Below, one piece after another: positions 1-64,000 of a stretch of DNA of 64,000 nucleotides. The stretch's first letter is position 1; every line of letters begins with the position of its first letter. This stretch comes from Anseranas semipalmata (Eukaryota > Chordata > Aves > Anseriformes > Anseranatidae): contig VXAA01001099.1 in NCBI GenBank assembly GCA_013399115.1, positions 442,463 to 506,462 of the forward strand. Reading direction: 5' to 3'. The notes beneath the pieces were generated by a model. The model was not told the origin of the DNA and did no database searches. It saw only the letters and a program-made list of their open reading frames with translations. The position numbers and the translations under genes are program-made.

Positions 1-60993
<60,993 letters not shown>

Positions 60994-63900
60994 CTAAACA
61001 GGAAGGAAAATTACCCACCAATTAAGCTGAGCATACTTCAGAGCATACCTACACTCTGCTAACCACGTCTCTGGTTTTAAATGACGTAGCAGAAGAGTAA
61101 TTCAACTTCTGTGTAATTTTGACAGTCAAGTTAAAAAACATGCATGTCTTAGCCTTGTTTGCACAAATGCAGTGACTAGAGGCAGTAAAGCCTCTAAAAT
61201 AGCTGAGGCAGTCAAGAAGGAAGCACGTAAATGTGAGGTTAATTAGAGCTACAGTGTATTGTCTTCTTTTCATTTTCATTTTTATAAACTTTGCTTTACT
61301 TGATTCGAGTTTATCCAAACATTTATTTCCCCACTCTCAGCAAAATAAAAGCTGTTTAACTTTCACAAGCTGCTCTTGCATCTCTGACAAGAAGAAAAGA
61401 CAAAATGTCATCAAAAAGGTTAGCTCCCTGGTGTTACCAATAGGCTACAACTATTTATAGCAGGACCAGGTGTGGCCCCCATGAGTAATAGTCTCTGACA
61501 TAATATGCATCTCCCATTGCAATGATTTTTTTCACACTTATGTATGTAAAAAGAGAACTTACACACATGACTTGTATATATATGCACAGCCTAGGATGTT
61601 TCCATGTATAAGTCACCTCTAAGTTCACTTTTTAAATCCAGGACATATTTAGGCTACACAAATTTGACCCACAGCTTATTTAATTGATTTAAACAAACAA
61701 ACAAACAAAAAACATAAATTGCTGCAAAAATGAAAATAACTTTTCTTACTTCTCTATATTTCTAAAGTTTCTCAATTAAAAATAAATAATTAAATAAAGC
61801 AGACTGAATACTTAAGACAGATTTCTGAAAATACCGTCATCTGCATACAGGGTACTATACCTTATCACAGGTGGTTATTTCATTTGAAAATATCAGCAAA
61901 CATAAAACTTAAAGTAGTAACTGTTTCATTGAAATAGAGATTTTAAAAGATAAATTGCAAGGACGGAGTGGGAGGTTTATTGCAGCACTGTGAATGCTAT
62001 TCTATGTTACCAAAATTAGGGGGTATTGTTGCAGTGTAGACCCACAGGAGATTAAACAAACCTGAACCACAGTTTCTATGGCTGTCCCTGGCCATGCAGC
62101 CCCACCATCTCTGCACTGGCACTCTTGTGGTCATACAATGATGTAATGACCAGAAGAGGAAGCTGAGGTGGCCAAAATGATTTCTACAAAAAACAAACAA
62201 ACAAACAAAAACCCACCACTCTAACCCTAACCCTCACCCAGCCCCCAAAGTTTTTTGTCAGCTCCTATTTTTGTCAACCCTATTTTTAATCCTTACTGTT
62301 TTACTGCTCTGGTGACATGAATGCTAGTGCTGATGAAGAAGAGGGTGCAGGACCATGCTAATGACAGCACGGATGGAGGGAAGCACTGAAGGCAGCCTTG
62401 TCTTAGACTGTGGATTAAACTGTCATGCAATGTGCATATATGTGCAGGTGCATATATGCTGAAAGCTGCTGTGCAGTAAAGAGATGCTCACTCCATTTCC
62501 TTTAAAAGTAGCATTGGTGATTTATTTATACCATGTAGACACAAGAGCCATATGTTTCTGAGGAATCAGGTACTTTCTAAGGTGCATCCAGATGGAAGAG
62601 TCAGAAATTCATCTAGTTTTTCTGAAAATCAAATTTTAGGCATATCCCCACAGCAGATGCTGCAGTGTGTTTTTTCTTTCACCGATAACAAAATTATCAT
62701 AAACTCTATTAAGATGTGAAAAATACTTTCTGAAGCAACATTAAAAGACTATGCAAGGTAAGCAATGTCTAAAAGGGCCAGCTTCAGGGCCTCACCCCCA
62801 AAAACAGATTTACACAACTACCTTAACTCAGGTAAGATCAGTAATGGTTTTGAATCTGCTCCTGAATTTTTTGTATAATTCAGCTTTATGGTACAAACTA
62901 CAGCTTTAAGCACTACCCCACTTAGGTAAAATACTATACATTTTGTTTGGAATCATGTAGCTCAAATTTACTGGAAGTTGCTTTGATGACAGTAATATGA
63001 AAACAACTAGCAATTGTGTGGAAACTTTTAAAGATTAATCATTTTGAGAGGTGGGTTTGCGTAACTGAATTTTCCCAATTTTGACAGTAGAGCAATTTGT
63101 ATACTTTGGAAGCTAGCACTGTATATGCAATTTAATGAGACACTTGCCACTTTTCATTTAATGAAACAAGAAGTGAGGGCAACCAGTTAACCCACTTTAA
63201 AAGAAACATAGAGAAAAACATTTTTCTTCAGTCTAAACATACACTGAGTTCAGCAATCTGGAAAAAACTTTCACATGTTCAACTAGGATATCGGAGGAGA
63301 ATTCTGTGAGCATCATAAATGCAGCAGCCTTAAAATGATATACTAAACTTTGGCCAGTTTTATTAATGTAACACAAAAAAACAGACTTTCAAAATTATCA
63401 TGAAACTTCTTTCCTGGAATGTCTCCTCTTGTTTATAATTTCAGATAGGATTTCTTACAAAATCTTAGAAAATGCAATTTGCTATGAAGTATAAATTTAG
63501 GTTCAGTGGAAATTCTGTGTCTTGGTTTTGTTTGATGTCATGCATTTAGTTTTTTTCACTATGCTCCTAAAACAAACAAATAACACACAAAAAAGTATTT
63601 TGAATATGTTACTTTAAAATGCCACCAAAAAAATTTAAATCCTTTTACACTGAACGTTTCAAGAATCAGTTGACTTCCAACTTGAGTTCAGAAGTCAATT
63701 TCAGAATGCGATTTTTTTTTTTTAATTGAGTTATGAAACTTTAAATTAGGGGGTTTCTAATGAAATTGGTTTTATTACTACTGCCAGTATATCAGTGTAT
63801 ATACATACCTTCATTAAATAAAAATATTCTTTTTATTAAATATGTTCTTGGTTTTTAGAAGCCTGAAAGCTACATACAAAACACTCTGACTGTAGAAATG

Positions 63901-63997
63901 AATATGCGGTACATAAAATTCCATTACATCATGAAAAGAGAGTATATAAGTACAATTCAACAGGATAAAAACTTAAACGAGCTGTTCCTTAACATAC
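60994..63997 (-). other. Intron upstream of w1 (3.0 kb)
   Basis: Holds two telomere-like CCCTAA units near 62221 and a repeated GTGCATATATG motif near 62430-62456. No coding sequence before the possible exon tip at 63998. Confidence 0.7.
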
Positions 63998-64000
63998 CTC
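63998..64000 (-). other. Possible 3' tip of the next upstream RYR2 exon
   Basis: The last bases of the window read, on the minus strand, GAG|GTATGTTAAG, a good donor. A final G would complete the split Gly codon with exon w1 (G|GA), so the phase fits. Three bases cannot prove an exon. Confidence 0.3.

Noticed and set aside
62221..62238. CTAACCCTAACCC telomere-like repeat
   Set aside because: Only two units; too short to call an interstitial telomere.

Overview
The window is AT-rich animal nuclear DNA in which one gene fills almost everything: the 3'-central part of the cardiac ryanodine receptor, RYR2, on the minus strand. It carries one CR1 LINE whose 3' end is of the bird/reptile type (…GATTCTATGA), so the source is most likely a bird; a crocodilian or turtle cannot be excluded from the sequence alone. 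No bacterial-style genes, operons, rRNA, tRNA or CRISPR were seen.

Layout (transcription runs from high to low coordinates). I placed 25 constitutive RYR2 exons by translating the minus strand and checking every junction for GT/AG and for phase. They total 2,858 bp, run from 60993 down to position 1 (the last is cut by the window edge), and give 952 complete codons without a stop. Counting back from anchor residues (CaM-binding Trp3587/Leu3591/Phe3603; Ca2+-site Glu3848 and Glu3922) they correspond to about residues 3023-3987 of the ~4,967-residue human protein: the second half of the bridging solenoid (HD2), the calmodulin-binding segment, and the first part of the core solenoid. The EF-hand pair, transmembrane domain and pore lie beyond the left edge; the N-terminal cytoplasmic domains lie beyond the right edge.

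Two observations concern alternative exons. An extra 24-bp exon encoding V-T-G-S-Q-R-S-K, with good splice sites and matching phase, sits inside the 11.1-kb intron at 20451-31600. Conversely, the 12-residue exon that human RYR2 has just before the CaM-binding exon (K-S-K-R-V-G-R-R-H-Y-C-L, from memory) could not be found in the 3.5-kb intron where it should be.

The introns (82 to 63997) hold a 5'-truncated, frameshifted CR1 element at about 55930-57330 that contains an exact 197-bp duplication around a single N (probably a contig-join artefact), two stretches on the minus strand that look like decayed coding sequence (43348-43907 and about 34995-35300), a 51-bp alternating purine-pyrimidine tract, a 162-bp homopurine tract, several perfect short palindromes, ordinary microsatellites and three other N-marked positions. 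Apart from these I see no structure in the introns.
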